Assembly: GCF_900176165.1 (NCBI RefSeq)
Contig: NZ_FWWU01000004.1
Location: 186,001 to 250,000, forward strand
Length of the DNA stretch: 64,000 nt
Direction of reading: 5' to 3'
From: Deinococcus hopiensis KR-140
GTDB taxonomy: Bacteria; Deinococcota; Deinococci; Deinococcales; Deinococcaceae
The number at the start of each line of letters is the position of its first letter. The stretch's first letter is position 1. The notes below the pieces were generated by a model. It was not told where the DNA came from. It saw nothing but the letters and a program-made list of their open reading frames with translations, and did not search any database. Below are positions 55,656-64,000 of this stretch, piece by piece. The position numbers and the translations under genes are program-made.

Positions 55656-55694
55656 GCTCCATATGGTCCCGGCGTCGCCGGGACCATATGGAGC
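55656..55694. repeat. 39-bp palindrome with 19-bp perfect arms
   Basis: Arms 55656-55674 and 55676-55694 are exact reverse complements around a single T. Too tight for a normal loop of the full length. It lies 144 bp past the GH3 stop with no T-run. Confidence 0.8.
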
Positions 55695-55787
55695 TCCCTG
55701 GCGTGATCGCATTCCGTGACGATCAGAGATGCCGTTTGGGCGGATAGAGCGGCCGAACCCCGGTGACCGGGGAACACCAAAGCAAAT

Positions 55788-55815
55788 GGACGTGCCCTCC
55801 CTGCTGGGCACGTCC
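55788..55815 (-). terminator. Terminator after the GH3 gene
   Basis: Perfect 10-bp arms (55788-55797 and 55806-55815) with an 8-nt loop, 22 bp after the minus-strand GH3 stop. A moderately T-rich ATTTGCTTTG follows on the minus strand. Confidence 0.65.
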
Positions 55816-55837
55816 GGGGTGGAGCACAGCCTCTGGG

Positions 55838-58312
55838 TCAGGCGGTATGGAGCGGGTTCGACCACTCGCGGGCGAGGTGAACGGTGGTCCGAACCGGCAG
55901 GTCGGCGCTGCTCTGGCCGATCAACAGGTTGAAGTCCCCTGCGTCTGCCACCCAGGCTGCGCGGGCATCATCAAAGTACGCGAAGGCGCGCATGTCGATG
56001 GTCAGGGTGACTTCCCCAGCCTCACCAGGTCCAAGGGCCGCCTTGGCGAAAGCCTTGAGTTCCTTCTCCGGGCGCTCGGCGGTCGTTTCCACGTCCTGGA
56101 CATACAGCTGCACCACTGTCTGCCCGGAGCGCGCACCCACGTTGCGCACAGGCACCGTCACGGTAAGCGGCTCGCCCGGCTGAAGAACGGTGGCGCTGAG
56201 GTGCGGGGCACCGAGGGCAAAGGTGGTGTACGACAGGCCGAAGCCGAAGGGAAACAGGGGCGTGAGGGCGTGGCGGTCTACATGTCGGTAGCCGATGTAC
56301 AGGCCTTCTTGATACTCGACGTGGCCATTTTCGCCGGGGTACTGCCGGTCCGGCGTCCCGGGATGCACCGGGTCGTCCTCCAGGCGGGTTGGAAAGGTCT
56401 GCGGCAGGCGCCCGCCGGGGTCAGCACGTCCGAGCAGCACGTCCGCCACGGCGTGTCCAGCCTCCTGGCCGGGAAACCAGGCCTGCAAGACCCCCGCCAC
56501 GTCGCCCAGCCAGGGCATCAGGACAGGTCCACCCGTCTGGAGCAGCACCACCGTGTTGGGGTTGGCCCGGGCCACAGCCCGGACGAGTTCGTCCTGCTGC
56601 CCGGGCAGGGTCAGCCCCCAGCGGTCGACGCCCTCCGTTTCCCAGTCGCCGTTCGTTCCAATGCAGACCACGGCCACCTCCGCCTCCGCTGCGAGGGCGG
56701 CGGCCTCCTCGATGCTGCCTTCCGGCAGGGGCTGCTGAAAACCGATGCGCAGGGCGCTGACCGCCGCGATGCCGTTCTCGACGGCCTTGGGCGTAAATTC
56801 GGCGGTGACCACATGCTCTCCGGCGGTGAGGAAGGTGCGCGCCCGCACCTCGTCGCTGCCAAACCCGAAGTAGGTGCTGCCGGGCGCGAAGGTATCCCAG
56901 TTGTCGATCAGCGTCTTTCCGTCCAGGTGAAGACGACTCAGACCGGCACTGATGAGACTCAGGTCGTACAGACCGGCAGCGGTGACCGTGACCGTGCTGG
57001 TCAGGGACGCCAGGAAGTCGCCCGGGACACCCTCGGGAAGGCCGAACCACATCACCTCGGCTCCGTCCCGCTCCTCGGTGGCCACGACCTCGTCCTGGCC
57101 GGGGCGGCGGTATTCGATGTGCACCCTGGTACCGAGGGCGGGCAGAAACCTGTCGTTACCGCACCCCACGGCGTGGGTCACATTGGCCCCGCCCAGCGCC
57201 TCGCGCAGGCCATCCAGGGGGCTGACCCGCCGGTGGGCGTTCATCTGGGCGCTGCCACCCCCCATGACCTGCGCCACGCTCGCATTCGGCCCGATCACAG
57301 CGACGCGGGTACTGGCGGGCAGGGGAAGCAACCCGGCATTCTTGAGCAAGACTGTGCCCTCCGCTCCAGCGCGGCGGATCAGGGCGCGGGTGTCCGCGTA
57401 CTCCTCCTCGCGCTCGGCCTCGTCACGCACGTCGGGTGAGTTGGCAAAGGTGCCGGTGCGCTCGATCAGCCGCAAGACGTTGCGGGCAGCGGCGCGTACG
57501 GCGAGGCGAGTGGCTTCGTCCTCTTGCGCTTCACGCAGCAGCGAGGCGCGCGCCCGGGCCGGACCGGGCATCTCGAGGTCGAGCCCGGCGCGCACGCTTT
57601 CACCGGCGGAGTGGGTCCCGCCCCAGTCGCTCATGACCAGGCCGTCAAAGCCCCATTCTCCCCGGAGGATGTCGGTGAGGAGCCGGCGGTTCTCACTGCT
57701 GTAGGTGCCGCTGACCTTGTTGTAGGCGCTCATGACGGCCCAGGTGCCGCCTTCCTTGACGGCCAGTTCGAACGGCAGCAGGTACAGTTCCCGCAGGGCA
57801 CGTTCCGGAATGTCACTGCTGATGGTTCCGCGCTGGTACTCGCTCTCGTTGCCGACGTAGTGCTTGACGGTGGCGGCCACACCCCTGGACTGCAGGCCCG
57901 CGATATACGCCGCCCCGAGTTTGCCCGTCAGGAAGGGATCCTCGCTGTAGCTCTCGAAATTGCGGCCGTTCAGGGTGCTGCGAAACAGGTTGACGGTGGG
58001 GGCGAGCAAGACGCCCGCGCCCTTGTCCCGCGCTTCACGCGCGAGGTGTTCGCCGACTTCGCGCAGAAGGGGGACGTTCCAGGTGCTGCCCAGGGCAATA
58101 CCCACGGGGAAAGCCGCCGTGCGTCTGCCGCCGACGAGGGGTCCCCCACCGCGGGCTCCGGCCGGACCGTCGGTGACTTTGAGCGGCGGAATACCGAGCC
58201 GCTCCACGCCGTGGGTACGCCAGAAGTCCGCGCCGGCCAGGAGGATAACCTGCTCCTCCAGGGTGAGTTGGTCCAGCAGGGCGTCGATGTCAGTGGAGTG
58301 GGTGGGGCTCAT
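55838..58312 (-). CDS. Cytoplasmic GH3 beta-glucosidase with PA14-like insert
   Basis: Protein of 824 residues without a signal peptide. The first domain has LKVTDGPAGARGG, VKHYVGNESE and the nucleophile Asp in LVMSDWGGTHS (about 228). The alpha/beta second domain is interrupted by a PA14-like beta insert (about 400-540), and a FnIII-like domain with FGFGLSYTTF follows. This order is known for beta-glucosidases of the KmBglI type. It is divergent from a ROK regulator with an AT-rich shared promoter, and probably controlled by it. Substrate likely a short beta-glucoside. Confidence 0.93.
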   Translation of the reverse strand: MSPTHSTDIDALLDQLTLEEQVILLAGADFWRTHGVERLGIPPLKVTDGPAGARGGGPLVGGRRTAAFPVGIALGSTWNVPLLREVGEHLAREARDKGAGVLLAPTVNLFRSTLNGRNFESYSEDPFLTGKLGAAYIAGLQSRGVAATVKHYVGNESEYQRGTISSDIPERALRELYLLPFELAVKEGGTWAVMSAYNKVSGTYSSENRRLLTDILRGEWGFDGLVMSDWGGTHSAGESVRAGLDLEMPGPARARASLLREAQEDEATRLAVRAAARNVLRLIERTGTFANSPDVRDEAEREEEYADTRALIRRAGAEGTVLLKNAGLLPLPASTRVAVIGPNASVAQVMGGGSAQMNAHRRVSPLDGLREALGGANVTHAVGCGNDRFLPALGTRVHIEYRRPGQDEVVATEERDGAEVMWFGLPEGVPGDFLASLTSTVTVTAAGLYDLSLISAGLSRLHLDGKTLIDNWDTFAPGSTYFGFGSDEVRARTFLTAGEHVVTAEFTPKAVENGIAAVSALRIGFQQPLPEGSIEEAAALAAEAEVAVVCIGTNGDWETEGVDRWGLTLPGQQDELVRAVARANPNTVVLLQTGGPVLMPWLGDVAGVLQAWFPGQEAGHAVADVLLGRADPGGRLPQTFPTRLEDDPVHPGTPDRQYPGENGHVEYQEGLYIGYRHVDRHALTPLFPFGFGLSYTTFALGAPHLSATVLQPGEPLTVTVPVRNVGARSGQTVVQLYVQDVETTAERPEKELKAFAKAALGPGEAGEVTLTIDMRAFAYFDDARAAWVADAGDFNLLIGQSSADLPVRTTVHLAREWSNPLHTA

Positions 58313-58368
58313 GCGGCGAACACCTCCAGGGGCGGGACTCTGGGCAAGAGGAAACGACCCATCCGCGA

Positions 58369-58412
58369 TTTTTTAAATTCGACTTTATTAAATCCACCCT
58401 AGTAAATTGGGG
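58369..58412. promoter_or_regulatory. AT-rich divergent promoter/operator
   Basis: Within otherwise GC-rich DNA, this stretch carries TTTAA and TTAAA arms (58372-58376, 58388-58392) and TATTAAAT-like sequence between the GH3 and ROK genes. It is a probable ROK operator overlapping the two promoters. Confidence 0.5.
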
Positions 58413-58461
58413 CGAGGCTGTCAAGCGGCCGACCACTGCCTCTGACCAGGCCGGAGAGTGT

Positions 58462-59574
58462 ATGACAAGGCCACCCGAACCCAAACTTGCCCGGGAACGC
58501 GTCTATGCGGCCCTGAAACAGGCGCCCGGCACCCGCCCTGAACTTGCTCAGCACACCGGGCTCAGCATTCCCACCGTCATCGCCACCGTCGAGGACCTCC
58601 TCAAGTGTGGACTCGTCACCCTGGAGGACACCCCTCCTCCCGGTGGACGTGGTCGGCCCGCCGCTCGCGTCCGACGCGTTCCCGAACGGTTCACCGTCAC
58701 CGCCCTGGACCTCGGCGGGCCCAGCATCACGTCCGGCCGCTACGACCTGTCTGGCACCCGCCTGGGATACGCCGAACACGGCATGAGCCACACGGACTTG
58801 ACGAACGATCCCGAACGCAACGTCACCCGGCTGCTCGGGTGGCTGCGCGAGCAGGGGCAGGCGGACCTCTCGGTCGTGAGCGTCCTCGGGGCGGTCAATC
58901 CCCGTGACCGCACCCTCACCAGCGTGCCGCTCGCCATGCGCAGCCGCGCGCTGGAAGCCGAACTGACCGGGGCGCTGGGCTGGCCGGTCCTTGTGGAAAA
59001 CGACGCCAATCTCTCGGCCTGGCACGCCTGGCGCGCGCTGGGGCTCACGCCGGGCGCGCCCCTGGTCTTCCTCAACTTCAGCCTCGGCATCGGGATCGGA
59101 ATGGTGCTGGGCGGGCAGGTCTACCACGGCGCCACGGGCGCAGCGGGCGAGGTGTCGTTCGCCGCCGATCCCAGCAAACGCGGCCACCACGCGGGGCTCA
59201 TTCAGCGCCTGCTCCGCCACCTGCACGCGGCAGTTCCCGGGGGCAACACCGCGCAGGTGGCGGCCCTGGCGGCGGCGGGAGACCGGACGGCCCGCCGGGC
59301 CCTGCGGGCCTTTAACGCCGACCTCACCAACCACCTCACTGCCGTCGCCGCCCTGCTTGACCCAGCTGCGGTGGTGCTGCAAGACATTCCGCACGCTGCC
59401 CCGGCCCTGCGGGAGGCCCTGCGGCGCGCCCTGTCCGAACTTGGCCTCGGCTCCGACGTGCTCGTCAGCCCCCTCGGGCTGCTGGGCGGGCTCGACAGCG
59501 CCGGGCTGTACGGGGCCACCCACCTCGAACGTGACCGCCTGACCCGTCCCATCCCGGCCACCGCCCCGACGTAA
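58462..59574 (+). CDS. ROK-family transcriptional regulator
   Basis: Protein of 370 residues. N-terminal winged helix (VYAALKQAPGTRPELAQHTG, LSIPTVIATVEDLL) and a ROK fold with NDANLSAWHAW and GATGAAGEVSF. The usual zinc motif of four Cys/His (CxxGCxGCxE type) is absent, and the sugar-kinase phosphate loop is not conserved, so it is a regulator rather than a kinase. It is divergent from the GH3 gene it probably controls. The ATG at 58462 follows CGGAGAG. A carboxylesterase gene follows at 42 bp. Confidence 0.87.
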   Translation: MTRPPEPKLARERVYAALKQAPGTRPELAQHTGLSIPTVIATVEDLLKCGLVTLEDTPPPGGRGRPAARVRRVPERFTVTALDLGGPSITSGRYDLSGTRLGYAEHGMSHTDLTNDPERNVTRLLGWLREQGQADLSVVSVLGAVNPRDRTLTSVPLAMRSRALEAELTGALGWPVLVENDANLSAWHAWRALGLTPGAPLVFLNFSLGIGIGMVLGGQVYHGATGAAGEVSFAADPSKRGHHAGLIQRLLRHLHAAVPGGNTAQVAALAAAGDRTARRALRAFNADLTNHLTAVAALLDPAAVVLQDIPHAAPALREALRRALSELGLGSDVLVSPLGLLGGLDSAGLYGATHLERDRLTRPIPATAPT

Positions 59575-59615
59575 GCGCCGCCTCTGCGCCTCCCTCCCCG
59601 AAGGAGAAGTCTCCC

Positions 59616-61226
59616 TTGAACACCCCACCTCCAGCGGCCCCCCCTTTTCCCCAGGTTCAGACCCGCTCCGGCGTGCTGGAAGGCGCCCTGGACCCCGCGC
59701 GGAACGTCATGGCCTTTCTCGGTATTCCCTTTGCCGCGCCGCCCACCGGCGAGCGGCGCTGGCGGGAACCGCAACCGCCCACGTCCTGGGTGGGGGTACG
59801 GCCTGCCCGAACCTTCGGACCCCGCCCCATGCAGCGCCCCGTGTTCGGGGACATGAATTTCAGGTCCCCCGGCATGAGCGAGGACTGCCTGTACCTCAAC
59901 GTCTGGGCTCCCGCCGAACCCGGCGCCGGTGGACGTCCGGTCCTCGTGTATTTCTACGGGGGCGGAAATATCGCCGGGGACAGCTCCGAGCCCCGGTACG
60001 ACGGCTCGGCCCTCGCCGAACGGGGCATCCTCGTCGTCACGGTCAATTCGCGTCTGAACGTCTTTGGATTTCTGGCCCACCCGGAACTCAGCCGGGAATT
60101 GCCGCACGGCGCGTCGGGCAATCTCGGTTACCTCGATCAGGTCGAGGCCCTGCGCTGGGTGCAGGCGAACATCGCGGCGTTCGGCGGCGATCCGGCCCGC
60201 GTCACCATCGCTGGAGAATCGGCCGGGTCTGTCGCGGTGAGCGCGCATCTGGTGTCTCCCCTCTCAAAAGACCTTCTGGCGGGCGCCATCGGTTCCAGCG
60301 GCTCCATTCTGGGTGCCATGCCGCCGGTGCCGCTCGGTCAGGCCGAAGCGGCCGGAGCGGCCTTCGCTGCACACCTGAAGGCTCCGTCTCTCGCAGCGTT
60401 GCGCGACCTGGACGCCGGGACGCTTCTGGAAGCCACCGCCCTCCCGCACGCGCCGGCATGGACCGCGACGCTCGACGGCTTCTTTCTGCCGGACGACCCG
60501 GCGGCCCTGTACGTGACGGGGCAGCAGGCGAGAGTTCCGCTGCTGGTCGGCTGGAATTCCGAAGAAATGAACCACGACTGGCTTCTGCGGGGCGAGGCGC
60601 CGACACCCGGAGCGTTTGCCCGTGCCCTACGGCTGCGCTTCGGTGACCGGGCAGACGCGCTTCTCCAGGTTTACCCAGCAACGACGGACGAGGAAGCGGC
60701 GCAGGCCGCGACCGATCTGGCGAGTGACCTGTTCATCGGCCACAGCACATGGCGCTGGGCCGAACTGCACCGCGCCACCAGCGGCCAGCCGGTGTTCCGG
60801 TACCTGTACGCCCACCCCCGGCCGCCCATGTCTCCGGCAGTTCAGCACAAGGTCCCGGGCCTGGCGGGCGGCTTGATGGACAGGCAGGACGCTGACCTGC
60901 CCGCACTGCCCACCCCGCGCGGCGCGGTTCACTCTGCGGATATCGAGTACTTCATGGGCAACCTCTCGACGAACGAGGTCTACGCCTGGTCAGCGCAGGA
61001 CACGGCGCTGTCCGACCTGATGCAGGCCTGCTACGTCCAATTCGTCAAAGCTGGAGATCCCAATCGGCCGGGTTTGCCGCAGTGGCCACCGTTCAGCGCC
61101 GGAAGTGAAGAGGCCGTCATGCACCTCGACGTCCGCCCAGAGGCAGGCCCTGAAATTCACCGCGAGCGCCACCTGCTGCTGGAAGCGGTGCAGGGTCAGG
61201 AACCACTGAACGGCAAGGAGACTTGA
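59616..61226 (+). CDS. Type B carboxylesterase
   Basis: Alpha/beta-hydrolase of 536 residues, the normal length for this family. Early FLGIPFAAPPTGERRWREPQ, oxyanion-hole GGG in VYFYGGGNIAG, and Ser in TIAGESAGSVAVS (about 201). The third triad member is probably His in GAVHSADIEYFMG (about 437), with an acidic residue in WNSEEMN. The start is a TTG at 59616 after AAGGAG. No signal peptide. It shares a promoter region with the ROK regulator. It might remove ester groups from imported acylated sugars; that is inference. Confidence 0.9.
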   Translation: MNTPPPAAPPFPQVQTRSGVLEGALDPARNVMAFLGIPFAAPPTGERRWREPQPPTSWVGVRPARTFGPRPMQRPVFGDMNFRSPGMSEDCLYLNVWAPAEPGAGGRPVLVYFYGGGNIAGDSSEPRYDGSALAERGILVVTVNSRLNVFGFLAHPELSRELPHGASGNLGYLDQVEALRWVQANIAAFGGDPARVTIAGESAGSVAVSAHLVSPLSKDLLAGAIGSSGSILGAMPPVPLGQAEAAGAAFAAHLKAPSLAALRDLDAGTLLEATALPHAPAWTATLDGFFLPDDPAALYVTGQQARVPLLVGWNSEEMNHDWLLRGEAPTPGAFARALRLRFGDRADALLQVYPATTDEEAAQAATDLASDLFIGHSTWRWAELHRATSGQPVFRYLYAHPRPPMSPAVQHKVPGLAGGLMDRQDADLPALPTPRGAVHSADIEYFMGNLSTNEVYAWSAQDTALSDLMQACYVQFVKAGDPNRPGLPQWPPFSAGSEEAVMHLDVRPEAGPEIHRERHLLLEAVQGQEPLNGKET

Positions 61227-61324
61227 GGTCGAAAAGCCTCTGCCAAACCATTTTTCGCCCTAAACTTAACGCTGACTCAACCTGAGCTTAACGGCAGGTG
61301 AAGCAGCCAGGAAGTCTGTCTTTC

Positions 61325-61356
61325 GCCGTGCTGGAAGCTCTTTTCTCCAGCACGGC
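61325..61356 (+). terminator. Terminator after the carboxylesterase gene
   Basis: Perfect 11-bp arms (61325-61335 and 61346-61356) with a T-containing loop, followed by CTTTGGTTTGG. Confidence 0.75.
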
Positions 61357-61542
61357 CTTTGGTTTGGTGCATCCGCACAAAATACAGGTATTGCTTTTGC
61401 CTGCGTTGTGCAGTTGCACCATGTATTCCTGACAAGCGGTTTTTACGATGCTCTTCAGAGAGTGGAATTGGCACCTTCCGCAGAGCCTTCCACCTCACTC
61501 AACTCCTCTACGCCCGACAGAGCGAAGCGGTTTCTCTTTTCC

Positions 61543-61570
61543 GCGGGCTGCCCCTTGGGAGGCAGCCCGC
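61543..61570 (+). promoter_or_regulatory. Hairpin abutting the ribosome site of the GT9 gene
   Basis: Perfect 10-bp arms (61543-61552 and 61561-61570) with an 8-nt loop, ending 1 nt before the GGAGG site of the next gene. It may control translation or protect the message. Confidence 0.45.
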
Positions 61571-61580
61571 CGGAGGCGTC

Positions 61581-62579
61581 ATGTCTTTGGTCATCCCCCC
61601 TCCACGCATCCTGATCTTCCGTGCCCTCCCGGGCCTGGGTGACCTGCTGTGCGCGGTCCCTGCACTGCGGGCCCTGCGGAGAGGGGCGCCAGAGGCGGAA
61701 ATCACGCTGGTAGGCCTTCCTCAGGCGGCGGCCTTCGCTGGGCGTTTTCCGGACCTGATCGACCAGTTCCTGCCTTTCCCGGGTTTTCCGGGTCTGCCCG
61801 AACAACCCGTAAAAAACGCCGATCTGCTCGGCTTCCTGCAGCAGGTTCAGGGCCAGTACGACCTCGCTCTGCAGCTGCACGGGGCTGGGACGCTGACCAA
61901 TCCCGTGGTGGCCCTGCTTGGGGCGCGGCAGATGGCGGGCCGGTACGTGACGGGCCAGTGGTGCCCGGACCCCGCCCGCTTCCTGCCCTACCGTGAGGAC
62001 GAACCCGAGCCGCTGGTGTGGCTGCGCGTGGTCAAGCACCTGGGCTACCCGTCACAGGGCGAGACGCTGAGCTTTCCTGTGCAGGGGGAAGACCGCGCGG
62101 CGTTGCGTGCGCTGCCCGGCGTGGAAGCGTTAACGCCAGGCAGGTACGCGGTGCTGCACCCGGGAGCGAGCGTGCCCGAGCGGCGCTGGTCTCCCCAGAA
62201 GTTCGCGCAGGTGGGCCGCGAGTTGCGGGGGCGCGGCCTGCAGGTCGTCCTTACGGGCACGGCGGGCGAGGCGGAAGCGACGCGGGCGGTGCGCGAAGCC
62301 CTCGGCCCGGCAGACCTTCTGGACCTCACCGGGCAGACGGACCTCGGGACGCTCGCGGCGCTGCTGGAAGGCGCGCGGCTGCTCGTCTGCGGAGACACTG
62401 GCGTCTCACACCTCGGGGCAGCCACCCGCACGCCCAGCGTGGTCGTGTTCCTCGCTTCGGACCCTGCGCGCTGGGCCCCTCTGGACCGCGAGCGGCACCG
62501 GGTGGTGGGCGATGACGCCGGGGCGGCGCTGGCTGAAGTGGACTTCCTGCTGCGGCGGGAGGTGGCGCGTGTCGGTTGA
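61581..62579 (+). CDS. Glycosyltransferase family 9 (heptosyltransferase-like)
   Basis: GT9 protein of 332 residues. N-terminal ILIFRALPGLGDLLCAVPAL (the GxGD start), acceptor-side LGARQMAGRY, and the C-terminal nucleotide domain with HPGASVPERRWSP, LTGTAGE and CGDTGVSHLGAA. GT9 enzymes add heptose or related sugars. I chose the ATG at 61581, which has GGAGG 5 nt upstream; a longer reading adds a Cys-rich N-terminus unlike the family. It begins a cluster of glycosyltransferase genes. Confidence 0.92.
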   Translation: MSLVIPPPRILIFRALPGLGDLLCAVPALRALRRGAPEAEITLVGLPQAAAFAGRFPDLIDQFLPFPGFPGLPEQPVKNADLLGFLQQVQGQYDLALQLHGAGTLTNPVVALLGARQMAGRYVTGQWCPDPARFLPYREDEPEPLVWLRVVKHLGYPSQGETLSFPVQGEDRAALRALPGVEALTPGRYAVLHPGASVPERRWSPQKFAQVGRELRGRGLQVVLTGTAGEAEATRAVREALGPADLLDLTGQTDLGTLAALLEGARLLVCGDTGVSHLGAATRTPSVVVFLASDPARWAPLDRERHRVVGDDAGAALAEVDFLLRREVARVG

Positions 62580-62961
62580 TGTCCAGCGTGCGCTGCTCGC
62601 CTGTACGGGGAACGTCGCGGCCCTCCTGCCCGAACTCGAAACCTACCGGGCCGCCTGGCCGAATGCCCATCTCACCCTGCTCGTTCCCGCCGCCGAGCGG
62701 AACGAGGCGCCGCTCTGGGCGGGCGACGTACTGGCTCCCGCCACCTTCTGGACCCGCGACCTTGTGGAGACGTTGCGGGCCGGGCGGTTTAACGCCGCCT
62801 TCCTCCTTACCCCTCCCGGCGACTCGCCGCACGGACTGGGCTACCTGTGCGCACTCGCCGGTATTCCCGTTCGCGTGGGGGTTTCCGCCGAGTTTGGCGG
62901 GCAGGCGCTCACCGAATGGATCAAGCCTGCCCTGGCCTCACCCTCCCCCGAAAGGAGCTGA
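62569..62961 (+). CDS. Short GT9-like N-terminal half protein
   Basis: Protein of 130 residues from a GTG at 62569, overlapping the GT9 stop by 11 nt in a different frame. LLACTGNVAALLPELETYR, then RFNAAFLLTPPG and GIPVRVGVSAEFGGQALTEW give the first Rossmann half of a GT9 fold; the nucleotide-binding half is missing. Might be a truncated transferase, a non-catalytic partner of the preceding enzyme, or a remnant. The reading is unlikely to be an error because the next gene has its own AAAGGAG site. Confidence 0.7.
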   Translation: MSVDVQRALLACTGNVAALLPELETYRAAWPNAHLTLLVPAAERNEAPLWAGDVLAPATFWTRDLVETLRAGRFNAAFLLTPPGDSPHGLGYLCALAGIPVRVGVSAEFGGQALTEWIKPALASPSPERS

Positions 62962-62962
62962 C

Positions 62963-63931
62963 ATGCGACCCCTCCGAATCCTGACCTGGCACATTCACGG
63001 CAGCTACCTGTACTACCTGACGCAGGCCCCCCACGAGTTTTACCTCCCGGTCAAACCCGGACGCCCCGAGGGCTACGGTGGGCGCGCGGGCGACTTCCGC
63101 TGGGGCGAGAACGTGCACGACGTGCCCGCCGAGGACGTGAGGAACCAGCAGTTTGACGCCGTGCTGTTTCAGTCACACAAGAACTACCTCGAAGATCAAT
63201 TCGAAATCCTCTCGCCCGAACAGCGCAAGTTACCGCGCATCTACCTCGAGCACGACCCGCCGCGCGAGACGCCCACCGACACCCGGCATCCGGTGGACGA
63301 CCCCGAGACGCTGCTCGTCCACGTGACCCACTTCAACGACCTGATGTGGAACAGCGGACGCACGCCGACGCGCGTGATCGAACACGGCGTGACCGATCCG
63401 GGGATGACGTGGACGGGCGAAAAAGCGCGCGGCCTGACCGTCGTGAATGGCCTCAAGTCGCGAGGCCGCCGCCTGGGCGTGGACGTGTTCGAGCAGGTGA
63501 GGGCCGAAGTCCCCCTCGATCTGGTCGGCATCAAGGCCGAGGAGATGGGCGGGCTGGGCAGCATTCCGCTGGCCGAGCTGCCCGCCTTCGCCGCGCCGTA
63601 CCGCTTCTTCTTCAACCCGATCCGTTACACCAGCCTGGGTCTGGCGGTGTGCGAGGCGATGATGCTCGGCATGCCCATCCTGGGCTTGGCAACCACGGAG
63701 ATGGCGACCGCCGTGCAAAACGGCGTGAACGGCTATGTGGACACCGACGTGCGGAAGCTGGTGGAGCGGATGAACCACCTCCTTAACGACCCCGACGAGG
63801 CGCGGCGGCTCAGCGAGGGGGCGAGGGCGGTGGCGCGCGAGCGCTTCTCTATCGGGCGCTTTGCCCGCGACTGGGACGTGGCGCTGCGGGAAGTGGCCGG
63901 ACGCGGCGCACTGGTAGGAGGAGTCAAGTGA
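62963..63931 (+). CDS. GT4-type glycosyltransferase
   Basis: Protein of 322 residues. The start at 62963 follows AAAGGAG. The N-terminal RILTWHIHGSYLYYLTQAPH and the C-terminal FNPIRYTSLGLAVCEAMMLG (the Glu-x7-Glu-like donor site), MPILGLATTEM and NGVNGYVDT fit GT4 enzymes. Its stop overlaps the next gene's GTG. Sits in a polysaccharide cluster with the GT9 genes. Confidence 0.87.
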   Translation: MRPLRILTWHIHGSYLYYLTQAPHEFYLPVKPGRPEGYGGRAGDFRWGENVHDVPAEDVRNQQFDAVLFQSHKNYLEDQFEILSPEQRKLPRIYLEHDPPRETPTDTRHPVDDPETLLVHVTHFNDLMWNSGRTPTRVIEHGVTDPGMTWTGEKARGLTVVNGLKSRGRRLGVDVFEQVRAEVPLDLVGIKAEEMGGLGSIPLAELPAFAAPYRFFFNPIRYTSLGLAVCEAMMLGMPILGLATTEMATAVQNGVNGYVDTDVRKLVERMNHLLNDPDEARRLSEGARAVARERFSIGRFARDWDVALREVAGRGALVGGVK

Positions 63932-64000
63932 AGAGAATCGCGCTTATCAGCGAACATGCCTCGCCGCTCGCCTCGCTGGGCGGCACCGATGCGGGCGGAC
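63928..64000 (+). CDS. Glycosyltransferase group 1, N-terminal fragment (window edge)
   Basis: A GTG at 63928 overlaps the previous stop by 4 nt. The 24 visible residues include RIALISEHASPLASLGG and TDAGG, the start typical of GT4 sucrose-synthase-like glycosyltransferases. The rest lies beyond the right edge. Confidence 0.75.
   Translation, partial: MKRIALISEHASPLASLGGTDAGG

Larger units (their letters stand above)
55197..55837. other. Long intergenic region with palindromes
   Basis: No convincing gene. Near the LacI start lie TTTGA/TCAAA arms (55223-55240) and a LacI-like core at 55245-55258. Farther on is a 39-bp palindrome (55656-55694) and a terminator-like hairpin at 55788-55815. Some open frames here have unlikely composition and no ribosome sites. 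Confidence 0.6.
61227..61580 (+). other. Intergenic region before the glycosyltransferase cluster
   Basis: About 350 bases. It holds a direct repeat of CTTAACG (about 61266 and 61287), the terminator at 61325-61356, a relatively AT-rich stretch (61360-61450), and a hairpin at 61543-61570 next to the ribosome site of the following gene. No gene was seen here. Confidence 0.6.

Noticed and set aside
55412..55865. Minus-strand open frames of 122 and 92 codons in the long gap
   Set aside because: They cross the 39-bp palindrome and terminator hairpin, lack ribosome sites and resemble no family.

Overview
The window looks like a chromosomal or megaplasmid segment of a Deinococcus-type bacterium. 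It is GC-rich, uses many GTG and TTG starts, contains a hybrid-type kinase with stacked HAMP domains, and is rich in TPR-linked cyclic-di-GMP enzymes and sugar-uptake genes. No rRNA, tRNA, CRISPR array, intact insertion sequence or phage gene was seen. The genus is an inference from gene content and style; no marker gene fixes it.

Layout. 1-6.9 kb: a poly-HAMP histidine kinase that runs off the left edge, then a lipoprotein subtilase followed 14 bp later by a TPR/HD-GYP phosphodiesterase. 7.2-13.2 kb: galactose and oligosaccharide use (GH43, galT, galK, GH2). 13.4-18.7 kb: a small membrane protein plus YceI pair, an AraC regulator, a membrane protein with a broken GGDEF motif, and a MATE exporter. 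18.7-26.2 kb: a TPR-GGDEF protein, a small lipoprotein, a GAF-GGDEF-winged-helix protein, a methyltransferase, a GH13 maltodextrin hydrolase and a stand-alone receiver protein. 26.7-29.2 kb: a DeoR/GlpR-type repressor beside the frameshifted remains of glpK and glpD. 29.2-32.8 kb: a second subtilase lipoprotein followed by a TPR-GGDEF-EAL protein. 33.1-41 kb: two large glycosyltransferases in opposite orientation sharing a 200-bp identical segment, with small unknown genes between them and EEP and HAD enzymes after the second.

41.1-55.2 kb holds a minus-strand operon under a LacI-type regulator: solute-binding protein, two permeases, a GH-A clan hydrolase, a GH1, a GH3, and last a 1194-residue protein joining two permease domains to an acyltransferase-3 domain. 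A CdaR-like regulator converges on its end. 55.8-61.2 kb: a GH3 beta-glucosidase divergent from a ROK regulator and a carboxylesterase. 61.6-64 kb: a cluster of cell-surface glycosyltransferases cut by the right edge.

How it fits together. The extracellular and cytoplasmic glycosidases, the ABC importer and GalT/GalK form a system for taking up plant-type oligosaccharides and galactose-containing sugars. No transporter ATPase is present, so it must be supplied from elsewhere. Five proteins carry c-di-GMP domains. The most unusual features are the repeated pairing of a Trp-repeat lipoprotein subtilase with a TPR c-di-GMP enzyme, and the permease-permease-acyltransferase fusion.
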